The notes below the pieces were generated by a model. It was given only the letters and a program-made list of their open reading frames with translations, ran no database searches and was not told the DNA's origin. DNA of 64,000 bases from Enterococcus sp. DIV0660C (lineage in GTDB: Bacteria > Bacillota > Bacilli > Lactobacillales > Enterococcaceae): assembly GCF_017316125.1 (NCBI RefSeq), contig NZ_JAFLWA010000020.1:1-64000 (forward strand), in the 5' to 3' direction. A program made the position numbers and the translations under genes. Positions 55,772 through 63,359 of this stretch are shown one piece after another (position 1 is the stretch's first letter; the number at the start of each line of letters is the position of its first letter).

Positions 55772-56554
55772 TTATTTTAAACTGGCGAAATCAACAACTT
55801 GATAGCCTTTTGTTTCAAACCATTTTTTTAACGCAGAAGAAGTCAAAGTTTCTAAGTCTTGACAACGCGGCAAGGTTAATGTGCTGTGGTCTAACACGTA
55901 TTGATCTAGGAAACCAGGGTGAAGATGTAACTCAATGACTGTTTCTTCTGGCAACATTTCGTAACCAAACGCATCGTCTGTAAAGTCACTCAGCTTCGTT
56001 CCACGATTGAGGACTGACATTAACTTTCCGAAATCAGGAATTTCTGCCACTCGATAAGGTAATTCTTTTGGTGGTTGGTAGCCATAAAATAAATTAGCAT
56101 GGATGCCATACTTTTCAGCTAATTCAAATAAAGCTTGACCAACTGCTTGGTCCCCAACGGAATGTGTTTCCATGTGTACTGGAAATTCACCAAGTAATTC
56201 TTTAAAACATAAAATTTGTGCTTCCATTTCTTGTTTGATTTCATGGTAGTCAAATGTCAATGTCCCACCATTTTTGTAATGACTAGAAGAGAGGAATATG
56301 CCGTTTGCATCCACTAAACTAGGAATTTTTTTCGCATCCGTCACTGGTTTCCCTAAAGTAAAATTGATATGCAGATTGATTTCCACTGTTGGATCAGTTG
56401 CTTGAATCAATAATGCTCCGGCTTTTGCTTCAGGCATATTCACCATTAACGAGGTACTTTTCACGATTCCTTCTCGCACACTTTTTGCAATGCCAAAATT
56501 AATAGCTTCTGACATCCCTAAGTCATCTGCATTTAAAATAAATTTTCTCATCAT
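55772..56554 (-). CDS. chbG: YdjC/ChbG-family carbohydrate deacetylase
   Basis: 260 residues. The start MMRKFILNADDLGMSEAINFGI carries the Asp-Asp metal site of the YdjC fold, followed by His ligands in VEINLHINFTLGKP (about 80) and VHMETHSVGDQAVGQ (about 120-125). Such enzymes remove acetyl groups from diacetylchitobiose-6-phosphate or related sugars. It is the last gene of the licT-type/EIIBCA/deacetylase run. The preceding PTS gene ends 18 bases before it. Confidence 0.85.
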   Translation of the reverse strand: MMRKFILNADDLGMSEAINFGIAKSVREGIVKSTSLMVNMPEAKAGALLIQATDPTVEINLHINFTLGKPVTDAKKIPSLVDANGIFLSSSHYKNGGTLTFDYHEIKQEMEAQILCFKELLGEFPVHMETHSVGDQAVGQALFELAEKYGIHANLFYGYQPPKELPYRVAEIPDFGKLMSVLNRGTKLSDFTDDAFGYEMLPEETVIELHLHPGFLDQYVLDHSTLTLPRCQDLETLTSSALKKWFETKGYQVVDFASLK

Positions 56555-56572
56555 TCAGCCTTCCTTTTTCAC

Positions 56573-58408
56573 TTACTTCGTTTGAATCAGATGATTTTTA
56601 TCGGTTAATGAAATCTTGACTTCTGGATAATCAAGCATATTTGTCAAAACGACTGCTGTTGTCGTATCGTAGTCAGTCAGTTGACTGAAATCGACTTGTC
56701 CAATGACTTGTCCTGCAGTTACTCGATCACCTTGTTTGACTTGCCAAGAAAAACCTTTCCCATTTAATTCTACTGTATTCAAACCAATATGGATCAACAA
56801 TTGCTTGCCATCATCAGCAGTAAATCCTATCGCATGTTTTGTTTGAGCAATTAGTTCCACGATGCCGTTAACAGGTGCATATACAGTGCCATCACTTGGT
56901 TTGATTGCAAATCCTTCTCCCATGCTTTTTGAAGAAAATACCGGATCATTGATTTCTGAAATTGGTAAATACTCTCCATTTAAAGGAGCTACTACTAAGT
57001 CCGCTTCACCTAAGCCAGTAGAGACAACTGGTTCTGCGGGAATGTTTTTCTTTTCTTCATTAGTTGTTTTCATTTGCTTACGCATCCACCAAGCAGTGGC
57101 AATTAGCGCTACGAAAAACGACACGCCATTCGCTAACAGTTGTGCACTAAAATTATTTCCTGGTCCTACAAACATTGAGAATGTAAAAATATTAGCTACT
57201 GGTGTAAATGAATAGGCTTTAGTTTCAAAAAATCCACTGATTGCTCCACCAAGTGCTGCAGAAATCGAACCAATGATGAAGGGCATTTTATACTTCAAGT
57301 TAATCCCATAGATAGCAGGCTCTGTGATTCCAAAAAATCCTGATAATGAGGCAGATGCAGCAATTTCTTTATCTTTTCCTTTTCTCAAAAACAACCAAGC
57401 ACCCACTACAGCACCAAATTGACCAAATACACCATTTGATCCAATCGGTAAAATCGTATCTGCACCAGTGTTTTGAATATTGATTAAAGCAATCGGTAAG
57501 ATTCCCCAATGTAAACCAACCATTACTAATAATTGGAATAAACCACCTAATAAAGCACCAGCTAAAATCGGACTAAACGCATACATGCTGAAGTATGCTG
57601 TCCCAATCAGATTTGCGATCCCATTTCCTAGCGGGCCAATCAAAGCAAACACCGCAATCCCAGTGATGATAATTGTAAAAAAAGGAACAAATACGGTATG
57701 AGTAACTTTAGGCAACACTTTTTTAACGCCACGTTCAATGTAACTTTGCGCCCAAATCGCTAGGATTGTTGGCACTACAGCACCACCATAAGTTTTAAAA
57801 CTAATCGTTAATCCTAACAAAGAGGCACTATCTAAAATACTAGCATCAGTCAATGGATAGATCATTGCCGCTGCTATTGCCAACGCAATAAATTGATTTG
57901 TCTTAAATCGATTCGCTGCTGTTACTGCAATAAACAAGGGTAACAATGTAAAGATACCAGAGGCTAAGATACTCAATAATTGATATAATCCACTATCTAC
58001 CGGTAAAATGTTGTACATAGAAAGTGGAATCAAAAACCCTTTTAAAATCCCCGCTGCTGCCAGCACTCCGATATAAGGAGTAAAAATAGCTGAAATTGTC
58101 GCAAATAATTCATCGTACCATTTTTGTTTCTCTTTTGGTTCATCTCCTTGTTCTTCTGCATCTTCTGGTAATAGTTTAACTAATTCATCAAAGACATCCA
58201 CCACGTCACTACCAATCACTACTTGATGTTGCCCACCAGATTCCACGTATTGAATCACGCCGGGTACTTCTTTGATTTCTTCTTTCTCAACTTTTTGTCC
58301 ATTATTTAAATAAAAACGCAGGCGTGTTGCGCAGTGTGTTAATGACGAAACATTTTCTTTTCCTCCCACTGCTTCTAAAATTGCTTGTGCTCTTTGTCGA
58401 TCGTCCAT
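56573..58408 (-). CDS. Beta-glucoside-type PTS EIIBCA
   Basis: 611 residues. Domain order is EIIB (Cys in SSLTHCATRLRFYL), EIIC with about ten helices (about 100-440), then EIIA with LLIHIGLNTVELNGKGFSW (phospho-His). This order is that of BglF/BglP/trehalose-type proteins. ATG at 58408 is behind AAGGAGGAAAAAGAA. A RAT/terminator module lies before it, so it is antiterminator-controlled. The sugar is not deducible: no phospho-beta-glucosidase is adjacent, and a deacetylase follows instead. Confidence 0.9.
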   Translation of the reverse strand: MDDRQRAQAILEAVGGKENVSSLTHCATRLRFYLNNGQKVEKEEIKEVPGVIQYVESGGQHQVVIGSDVVDVFDELVKLLPEDAEEQGDEPKEKQKWYDELFATISAIFTPYIGVLAAAGILKGFLIPLSMYNILPVDSGLYQLLSILASGIFTLLPLFIAVTAANRFKTNQFIALAIAAAMIYPLTDASILDSASLLGLTISFKTYGGAVVPTILAIWAQSYIERGVKKVLPKVTHTVFVPFFTIIITGIAVFALIGPLGNGIANLIGTAYFSMYAFSPILAGALLGGLFQLLVMVGLHWGILPIALINIQNTGADTILPIGSNGVFGQFGAVVGAWLFLRKGKDKEIAASASLSGFFGITEPAIYGINLKYKMPFIIGSISAALGGAISGFFETKAYSFTPVANIFTFSMFVGPGNNFSAQLLANGVSFFVALIATAWWMRKQMKTTNEEKKNIPAEPVVSTGLGEADLVVAPLNGEYLPISEINDPVFSSKSMGEGFAIKPSDGTVYAPVNGIVELIAQTKHAIGFTADDGKQLLIHIGLNTVELNGKGFSWQVKQGDRVTAGQVIGQVDFSQLTDYDTTTAVVLTNMLDYPEVKISLTDKNHLIQTK

Positions 58409-58448
58409 TTCTTTTTCCTCCTTGAAAATTGTTCGTGAAAAACAAAAA

Positions 58449-58520
58449 ACCAAAAAAACTAGCCCTCTTCAATCAAAAGAGAGTCGTTTTTTTGGTTATG
58501 CCTGGTCGAACCAGTTACAC
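58449..58520 (-). promoter_or_regulatory. RAT and terminator before the PTS gene
   Basis: Minus-strand GTGTAACTGGTTCGACCAGG then CATAACC (58494-58520) fits a ribonucleic antiterminator (RAT) site. It overlaps a terminator hairpin whose arms are AACCAAAAAAACGACTCTCT and the complementary GTTTTTTTGGTT side (58449-58497). Bound antiterminator prevents the hairpin, allowing transcription of the PTS and deacetylase genes. Confidence 0.85.
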
Positions 58521-59339
58521 TCAAATTTCACTTATTTTTTTAATGTGGATCAGCAGATAAAGCAAATCTTCTTCGTCCAACGTCCAACCGTAAGACTCTT
58601 GTAAGTAATGCTCGATTTTCTTGACACACTGCGCTTCTTGTACATATTGTGCTCGCAGTGTTTGATACAATTCATTTTTTCGATACTCAGTTGTCTCATG
58701 ATTAAGCTTTCGAGCAATAAAATATTTAAGATGTGTCACAAAACGCAAATAATAAAACGAATCTTCTGGGAACTCTTTATGGAAATGATACGTAATAATA
58801 TTGTTCACATCACTGATAATTTTAATGTAAGGATCCACTTTTTCACGTTCACCAAGACTTGCTTGACTATTGATAAAATGTAAGGCATAGGCGTGTGCTT
58901 CTTGTCTCGGTATTTCTTTACCTGTTTCTTCAGCCAAGTAGTTCACCGCCCAATTACCCAATTCAAATTCTTTTGGGAAAAATTTTTCGATCTCAATTCG
59001 AAACGGTGCGCTCAAAGAAATTCCTTGATCCAAACGCTGCAACATATAGTTGGTGTGATCTGCAACATTTAAAAACAAAAGATCTGTCGTTGGTAACTGG
59101 AGTTCTTGCTCAGCTTTTTTGACAATTTGATGAGCGTAATTCATGACTTCTAACGGAAATTGAGCCAAATTGATTCCCTTTAGATTTGAGTCATTTAGTT
59201 GATACACTTTTTCGACTTCATCTTCTGCAATCGTTTTGGGAAATTTTCCAAAGCCAATTCCTACTTCTGCAACAATGACTTCTTTGCCATCTTTCATCGC
59301 TAATGCAAAATTGTTATTGATACTCTTGATGATCTCCAA
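58521..59339 (-). CDS. licT: BglG/LicT-family transcription antiterminator
   Basis: 272 residues. RNA-binding domain MEIIKSINNNFALAMKDGKEVIVAEVGIGFGK (about 1-60), then two PRD modules with conserved His residues (around VADHTNYML, EAHAYALHFINSQA and YHFHKEFPEDSFYYLRFVTHLKYFIARKL, the last near 205-215). TTG start behind GGGGGTGGC. It binds the two RAT sites around it and is activated by HPr and inhibited by EIIBCA phosphorylation in known homologues. Confidence 0.92.
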   Translation of the reverse strand: MEIIKSINNNFALAMKDGKEVIVAEVGIGFGKFPKTIAEDEVEKVYQLNDSNLKGINLAQFPLEVMNYAHQIVKKAEQELQLPTTDLLFLNVADHTNYMLQRLDQGISLSAPFRIEIEKFFPKEFELGNWAVNYLAEETGKEIPRQEAHAYALHFINSQASLGEREKVDPYIKIISDVNNIITYHFHKEFPEDSFYYLRFVTHLKYFIARKLNHETTEYRKNELYQTLRAQYVQEAQCVKKIEHYLQESYGWTLDEEDLLYLLIHIKKISEI

Positions 59340-59370
59340 CTCGCCACCCCCAATCTAAGACAATAAAAAA

Positions 59371-59438
59371 GCCAACATTAATAAACTGCTTCCACAGTCT
59401 ATTACATGCTGGTTGATGCCTGGTCGGACCAGTAACAC
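59371..59438 (-). promoter_or_regulatory. RAT and terminator before the antiterminator gene
   Basis: Minus-strand GTGTTACTGGTCCGACCAGG then CATCAACC (59411-59438) is a RAT. It overlaps a hairpin of CCAGCATGTAATAGACTG with CAGTTTATTAATGTTGGC (59371-59412) and a T-run at 59365-59370. The gene therefore regulates its own leader. Confidence 0.85.
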
Positions 59439-59488
59439 GCCTTTTATGTGAACATCATAACGGTATCTACAACAAAAGTCAACAACAA

Positions 59489-59503
59489 ATGTAACCGTTT
59501 TTT
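59489..59503. promoter_or_regulatory. cre-like site upstream of the antiterminator
   Basis: Plus-strand ATGTAACCGTTTTTT matches the cre consensus with one mismatch, upstream of the RAT. Its role in CcpA control is inferred. Confidence 0.5.
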
Positions 59504-59561
59504 ATTTTTTATTACAATCGTTATTAAAATCAGCCATTTATTAGCAAGAATCACAGAACTT

Positions 59562-59604
59562 AAAAAAAAATGAACCTTCTACCCGATTGTGTAATGGTAG
59601 AAAA
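59562..59604 (-). terminator. Terminator of the ribH remnant
   Basis: TTCTACCC (59576-) and GGTAGAA (-59601) form a stem; the A-run at 59561-59569 is the T-tract on the minus strand. Confidence 0.6.
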
Positions 59605-59662
59605 TGCAACTTCTAGTTTTTCTAATTTTTTAAGGAAGCAAATGGGCAAAGTACTACTGTAC

Positions 59663-60124
59663 TCAGTTATTAGTGAGTTGTTGTGTGAAAGAAATCATTT
59701 CAAGCAATCCTTGAGCCACACTCGCACCATTGTTTCCAGCTTTCGTCTCTGAGCGTTCAATTGCTTGTTCAATCGTTTCTGTTGTTAGCACGCCAAACAT
59801 GACTAGCGTTTCCGAGTCTAAACCAACTTGAGCCACACCTTTTGCTTTTGCCACTTCGTTACTAACCAATTCATAATGCGTCGTTGCTCCACGAATCACT
59901 GCACCAAGAGTCAGTACGTCATCATATTGTTTCATTGCCAAGATTTTCTTGGTCATAAACGGGATCTCAAATGCTCCAGGAATCCAATAAACATCAATAT
60001 CCTCTTCGTTCACACCGTGACGGACTAAGCTATCGACTGCTCCACTTAATAGTTTTGATGTAATACATTCGTTAACCCGTACAATGACAATCCCAATTTT
60101 TTCGTATGTCCATAAAAGTTTCCT
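59663..60124 (-). pseudogene. ribH: ribH remnant (6,7-dimethyl-8-ribityllumazine synthase)
   Basis: The conceptual frame gives [20 protein letters not shown], then [20 protein letters not shown], then [18 protein letters not shown] and the C-terminal [17 protein letters not shown]. That is lumazine synthase missing its first 10-20 residues and without its own start. The first in-frame GTG (60013) would leave 116 residues and lose the first strand and helix. The frame is entered from the ribD remnant by a +1 shift and a stop at 60125-60127 precedes it. Likely non-functional. Confidence 0.85.
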
Positions 60125-60299
60125 TTAAATAATCAATTGCTGCTTTTTCTGCATGTGCATTGCCATATGCTAAATGTGCGCCGACCGCTAGGACTTGATC
60201 GTCTTTCGCAATGACTGCACCGACTAAAGGGTTCGTAAATGTTTTTCCACGTCCTTTTTCTGCTGCTAGAATCGTTTGTTTCATCAATCGTTCATCCAA
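60072..60299 (-). pseudogene. ribD: ribD remnant (deaminase 5' end only)
   Basis: TTG start behind AAGGAGGATTTCAA. It encodes MDERLMKQTILAAEKGRGKT then FTNPLVGAVIAKDDQVLAVG and [12 protein letters not shown], the N-terminal part of the pyrimidine deaminase domain including the HAE zinc/proton motif. After about 60 residues the frame runs out of RibD into out-of-frame ribH sequence and stops. The Cys-containing half of the zinc site, the reductase domain, ribE and ribBA are all missing. An internal deletion between ribD and ribH is the simplest explanation. Confidence 0.85.
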
Positions 60300-60320
60300 T
60301 TGAAATCCTCCTTTCCAAAC

Positions 60321-60348
60321 AAAAAAGTCTCGTGTAATTACACGAGAC
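60321..60348 (-). terminator. Terminator in the FMN riboswitch expression platform
   Basis: GTCTCGTGTAATTACACGAGAC (60327-60348) is a perfect palindrome, with a T-run on the minus strand at 60321-60326. It lies between the aptamer and the ribD start. Confidence 0.85.
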
Positions 60349-60423
60349 CAATAGTCAAAATAAACTCAAAGAAGCACGACAAAAATAGAGACACTTTTCC
60401 CGTCGTTTGTTTCGATAAGTTTT

Positions 60424-60550
60424 TCTTCTCCCATCCAGACTTTAACTGTCGGTTCTAGATTTTCACTAGATCAACCACAACTATTGCGAGTCACGGACTT
60501 TAAGTTAGCCTTGTCACCGTCGGTCGGGAATTACACCCTGCCCCGAAGAA
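60424..60550 (-). promoter_or_regulatory. FMN riboswitch (RFN element)
   Basis: Minus-strand reading starts TTCTTCGGGGCAGGGTG and ends GGATGGGAGAAGA, the paired P1 and conserved flanks of the RFN aptamer. Internal conserved runs CCCGACCGACGGTG, AAGTCCGTGA and AACCGACAGT are present. It precedes the terminator at 60321-60348 and the collapsed rib genes, so it is a transcription-attenuating riboswitch with no intact gene left to control. Confidence 0.93.
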
Positions 60551-60615
60551 ACATATTCAATTAACGAAAAAAGAATGTCAACTGCTTTTTTCTTGCACTT
60601 GATTGGCAACTTGCT

Positions 60616-61635
60616 TCAAGTCATCGGAGAACGTTTGTGTCGCTTCCGGTAATTCAATGGTGTAATTCCCTTGATTTTTTTGAATGAACGAACAAAGTAA
60701 CTAGCTTCAACATAACCTAATTGATCACTAATCTCACTGATTGTTAAATCTGTGGTCTTCAATAATTGTTCCGCCCAATAAATTTTTAATTTAGCATACA
60801 TCTGACTGAAAGGTTCTCCAAATTCTTCTTTCAATTGCCGACTTAAATAGCTTGGACTCAAATTCGTCACAGTGGCTAACATATTTAAATCGACATGACT
60901 TCCTTTATTGGCAAAAATCAAATCAATTGCCGGTTGGAGCATTTTATTTTTGGCTAGATAACTATCTTTTTCTGCCGCTAGTTGGTTTTCCAATAAAGAG
61001 TGACGAATATCTGCTTGCACTGTTTTTAAATCAACTGATTGATCTGGTACTTCTGCTTTTTTGGAAATACGGAGTGTCTGCTTATACGCTTTAATCAAAT
61101 AATCTTTTTTGATTGCTTCTGTTACGATGTATTCACTTAAACTTTCTAACATTGTCGCGTTTTTTTGTAAATCATCCAGCGCAAATTTCGGGTATTGTTC
61201 AAATAATTCGTGGTGCTCGTCTTTAAATGCTTCTAGTCTTTTTTGATTTTCTACTTGCAATACTTGTTCTAGCTTTTCTTGCCCATCTACAAGCAGAACT
61301 TCTCCGGCCATGATTGCACCAACATATTGATTATCAACCATGATTGGAATTGCCATATCAACAATATTAAAATGACAACGGTAAATAAACGGCTCTCCTG
61401 TTCGAACGGCTTCCAGGCCTCCTCTTGAATCACATTTTTCACAATACACAGCCAATTCAGGATGATTGCGTACAAACTGACAAAAGGGTTGGACTTGGCT
61501 ATGTTTCGTAATTGGTCTACCTCGATAATCAACTAAAATAATAGCCAAATGAGTAGCAAGAGCTAGACTTTCTTGAACTTTTTCCCATTTATCTAGATCT
61601 AAAACTTGTTCGATATCAAATAAAGTTGTGCCCAT
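60616..61635 (-). CDS. PocR-AraC family transcriptional regulator
   Basis: 339 residues. The N-terminal PocR sensory domain is visible (HLAIILVDYRGRPITKHSQVQPFCQFVR, CEKCDSRGGLEAVRTGEPFIYRCHFNIVDMAIPI, GEVLL), with the Cys cluster C..C..C. The C-terminal AraC double HTH is at about 240-335 (VTNLSPSYLSRQLKEEFGEPFSQMYAKL, ISDQLGYVEASYFVRSFKKIKGITPLNYRK). AGAGGTGAAGAA precedes the ATG. It is divergent from gldA and probably activates that operon in response to glycerol or a diol; the effector is inferred. Confidence 0.88.
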   Translation of the reverse strand: MGTTLFDIEQVLDLDKWEKVQESLALATHLAIILVDYRGRPITKHSQVQPFCQFVRNHPELAVYCEKCDSRGGLEAVRTGEPFIYRCHFNIVDMAIPIMVDNQYVGAIMAGEVLLVDGQEKLEQVLQVENQKRLEAFKDEHHELFEQYPKFALDDLQKNATMLESLSEYIVTEAIKKDYLIKAYKQTLRISKKAEVPDQSVDLKTVQADIRHSLLENQLAAEKDSYLAKNKMLQPAIDLIFANKGSHVDLNMLATVTNLSPSYLSRQLKEEFGEPFSQMYAKLKIYWAEQLLKTTDLTISEISDQLGYVEASYFVRSFKKIKGITPLNYRKRHKRSPMT

Positions 61636-61755
61636 TTCTTCACCTCTAGTTAGTAGTATAGGAGTATTTTGCTAAAATGACAAAATACTCCTATTTCGTA
61701 AAATAATTCAACACATTCTCAAAAGAAAACGACGTCAAAACTCAATGATTCTTTG

Positions 61756-61778
61756 ATGATAACGCTTTATGCTATAAT
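61756..61778 (+). promoter_or_regulatory. gldA promoter with cre-like overlap
   Basis: Extended -10 TGCTATAAT (61770-61778). A cre-like ATGATAACGCTTTAT (61756-61770, two mismatches) overlaps the spacer, which would allow CcpA repression. Confidence 0.5.
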
Positions 61779-61806
61779 AGTAAACGATAACAAGGAGGAA
61801 CTACTG

Positions 61807-62943
61807 ATGAGAAAAGCACTAATTTTACCAACTAAATATGTACAAGGTGAAGATGAATTACTGAACTTAGGTTACTTCGTATCGACTTTTGGCTCTTCTG
61901 CATTACTGATTGCAAATCCAGCTGATGTGGCTCGTATTCGACCACAACTTGATGCTACCGCAGAAAAATTTGGCGTATCATTTATTGAAGGCGGTTTCAG
62001 TGGTGAAGTCACTCGAGCAGAAACAAAACGATTGCAAGAAGTAGCTAAAGAACAACACACTGACTGCATTATTGGTTTAGGTGGCGGAAAAGCGATTGAT
62101 GCTTCAAAAGTGGTCGCTGAGGGTGAAAAACTAATTATTGTTCCAACGATTGCAGCGCAAGATGCACCAACCTCTCACTCGGCTGTTTTATACCATGAAG
62201 ACGGTTCATTTGACGACTATGCTTATTTTAAACAAAGTCCAAGCGTTGTCTTAGTGGATACAAAAGTGGTCGCAAAAGCACCTACTCGTTTCTTAGTTGC
62301 TGGTATGGGTGATGCACTGTCCACTTATTTTGAAGCACGTGCAACACATCATTCTTATTCCCGCGTTAATGCAAGTTTGCCAATGGGCTCAAGAGAAGGA
62401 TTAACTCCTCCTGCTAGTGGTACTTATGCTGCCTTAGCAATGGCAAAATTATGTTGGGAACACCTACAAGAAGACGGCTTGAACGCAAAAATTGCTTGCG
62501 ATGCAAATTTAGTGACTGAATCATTGAGTAAAATTGTCGAAACAAATATTTTGTTATCTGGTTTAGGATTTGAAAGTGGCGGTTTAGCTGCAGCTCATGC
62601 CATTCATAACGGAATGACCGTTTTACCTGGTGCACATAGCTACCTTCATGGTGAAAAAGTAGCTTTTGCAACATTAACTCAGTTAGTTCTGGAAGATGCA
62701 AAAACAGAAGAAATGAATGCCGTCATGGATTTTATGGCTTCTGTTGGGTTACCATTGACGCTAGCTGATTTAGGTGTGGATCACATTACTTATGAAGAAG
62801 CACTTGAAGTAGCAAAAATCGCTTGTATTCCTGAAGAATCCATTCATTCAATGCCGTTCCCAATTGTTGTCGAAGATGTTGCAAATGCTCTAATCGTCGC
62901 TGATCGAATTGGACAAACCTACAAAGATAGAATGCGTAACTAA
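61807..62943 (+). CDS. gldA: Glycerol dehydrogenase
   Basis: 378 residues of the iron-containing alcohol dehydrogenase/GldA group. GGGKAIDASK in the NAD domain, the metal-binding Asp in LVAGMGDALSTYFEARA and His in AAAHAIHNGMT and GAHSYLHGEKVAF are in place. ATG at 61807 follows AAGGAGGAACTACTG. It oxidises glycerol to dihydroxyacetone, which DhaM/K/L phosphorylate. It is the first gene of the operon. Confidence 0.94.
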   Translation: MRKALILPTKYVQGEDELLNLGYFVSTFGSSALLIANPADVARIRPQLDATAEKFGVSFIEGGFSGEVTRAETKRLQEVAKEQHTDCIIGLGGGKAIDASKVVAEGEKLIIVPTIAAQDAPTSHSAVLYHEDGSFDDYAYFKQSPSVVLVDTKVVAKAPTRFLVAGMGDALSTYFEARATHHSYSRVNASLPMGSREGLTPPASGTYAALAMAKLCWEHLQEDGLNAKIACDANLVTESLSKIVETNILLSGLGFESGGLAAAHAIHNGMTVLPGAHSYLHGEKVAFATLTQLVLEDAKTEEMNAVMDFMASVGLPLTLADLGVDHITYEEALEVAKIACIPEESIHSMPFPIVVEDVANALIVADRIGQTYKDRMRN

Positions 62944-62959
62944 AAAGGAGTTTTTTAGA

Positions 62960-63358
62960 ATGAAAAAAAGTATCTTACTCGTTTCTCATAGTCAAATGAT
63001 TACAGATGGGCTCAAAGAAATGATTGAGCAAATGGGCAAAAGTGAGAATGTCGTACTCTTTTCTCTAGGTGGAACTTCTGATGGAGAATTAGGTAGCGAT
63101 CCAACCAAAATTGTAGATGCAGTCAATGAAGCAACTGATAGCGATATCTTTTTTGTCTTCGCTGATCTTGGTAGCGCGGTCTTAAGTGCTGAGCTTGCTT
63201 ATGATTTATTAGAACCAGAGCTACAAGAAAAATATGTTCTAGTAGACGCTCCTTTAGTTGAAGGAGCATTCGCAGCTGGAATCACAGCAAGTGTTTCTGA
63301 TGATCCCGACCATATTGTCAATGAAGCAAAACAAGCAGCACAGAAAGGTTGGAACTAA
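62960..63358 (+). CDS. dhaM: PTS-dependent dihydroxyacetone phosphotransferase subunit DhaM
   Basis: 132 residues, EIIA-Man-like single-domain DhaM beginning MKKSILLVSHSQMITDG, with the phosphorylated His10. ATG at 62960 follows AAAAAGGAGTTTTTTAGA. As in other Gram-positives it carries only the EIIA-type domain and lacks the HPr and EI parts of the E. coli protein. It supplies phosphate to DhaL in the DhaKLM kinase. Confidence 0.93.
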   Translation: MKKSILLVSHSQMITDGLKEMIEQMGKSENVVLFSLGGTSDGELGSDPTKIVDAVNEATDSDIFFVFADLGSAVLSAELAYDLLEPELQEKYVLVDAPLVEGAFAAGITASVSDDPDHIVNEAKQAAQKGWN

Positions 63359-63359
63359 A

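Noticed and set aside
59570-59752. Plus-strand frame of 60 codons
   Set aside because: It is antisense to the ribH remnant end and lies over a terminator; it has no support.
60125-60127. A working ribD-ribH fusion protein
   Set aside because: The two parts are in different frames and a stop lies at the join, so no fused protein is made without frameshifting.
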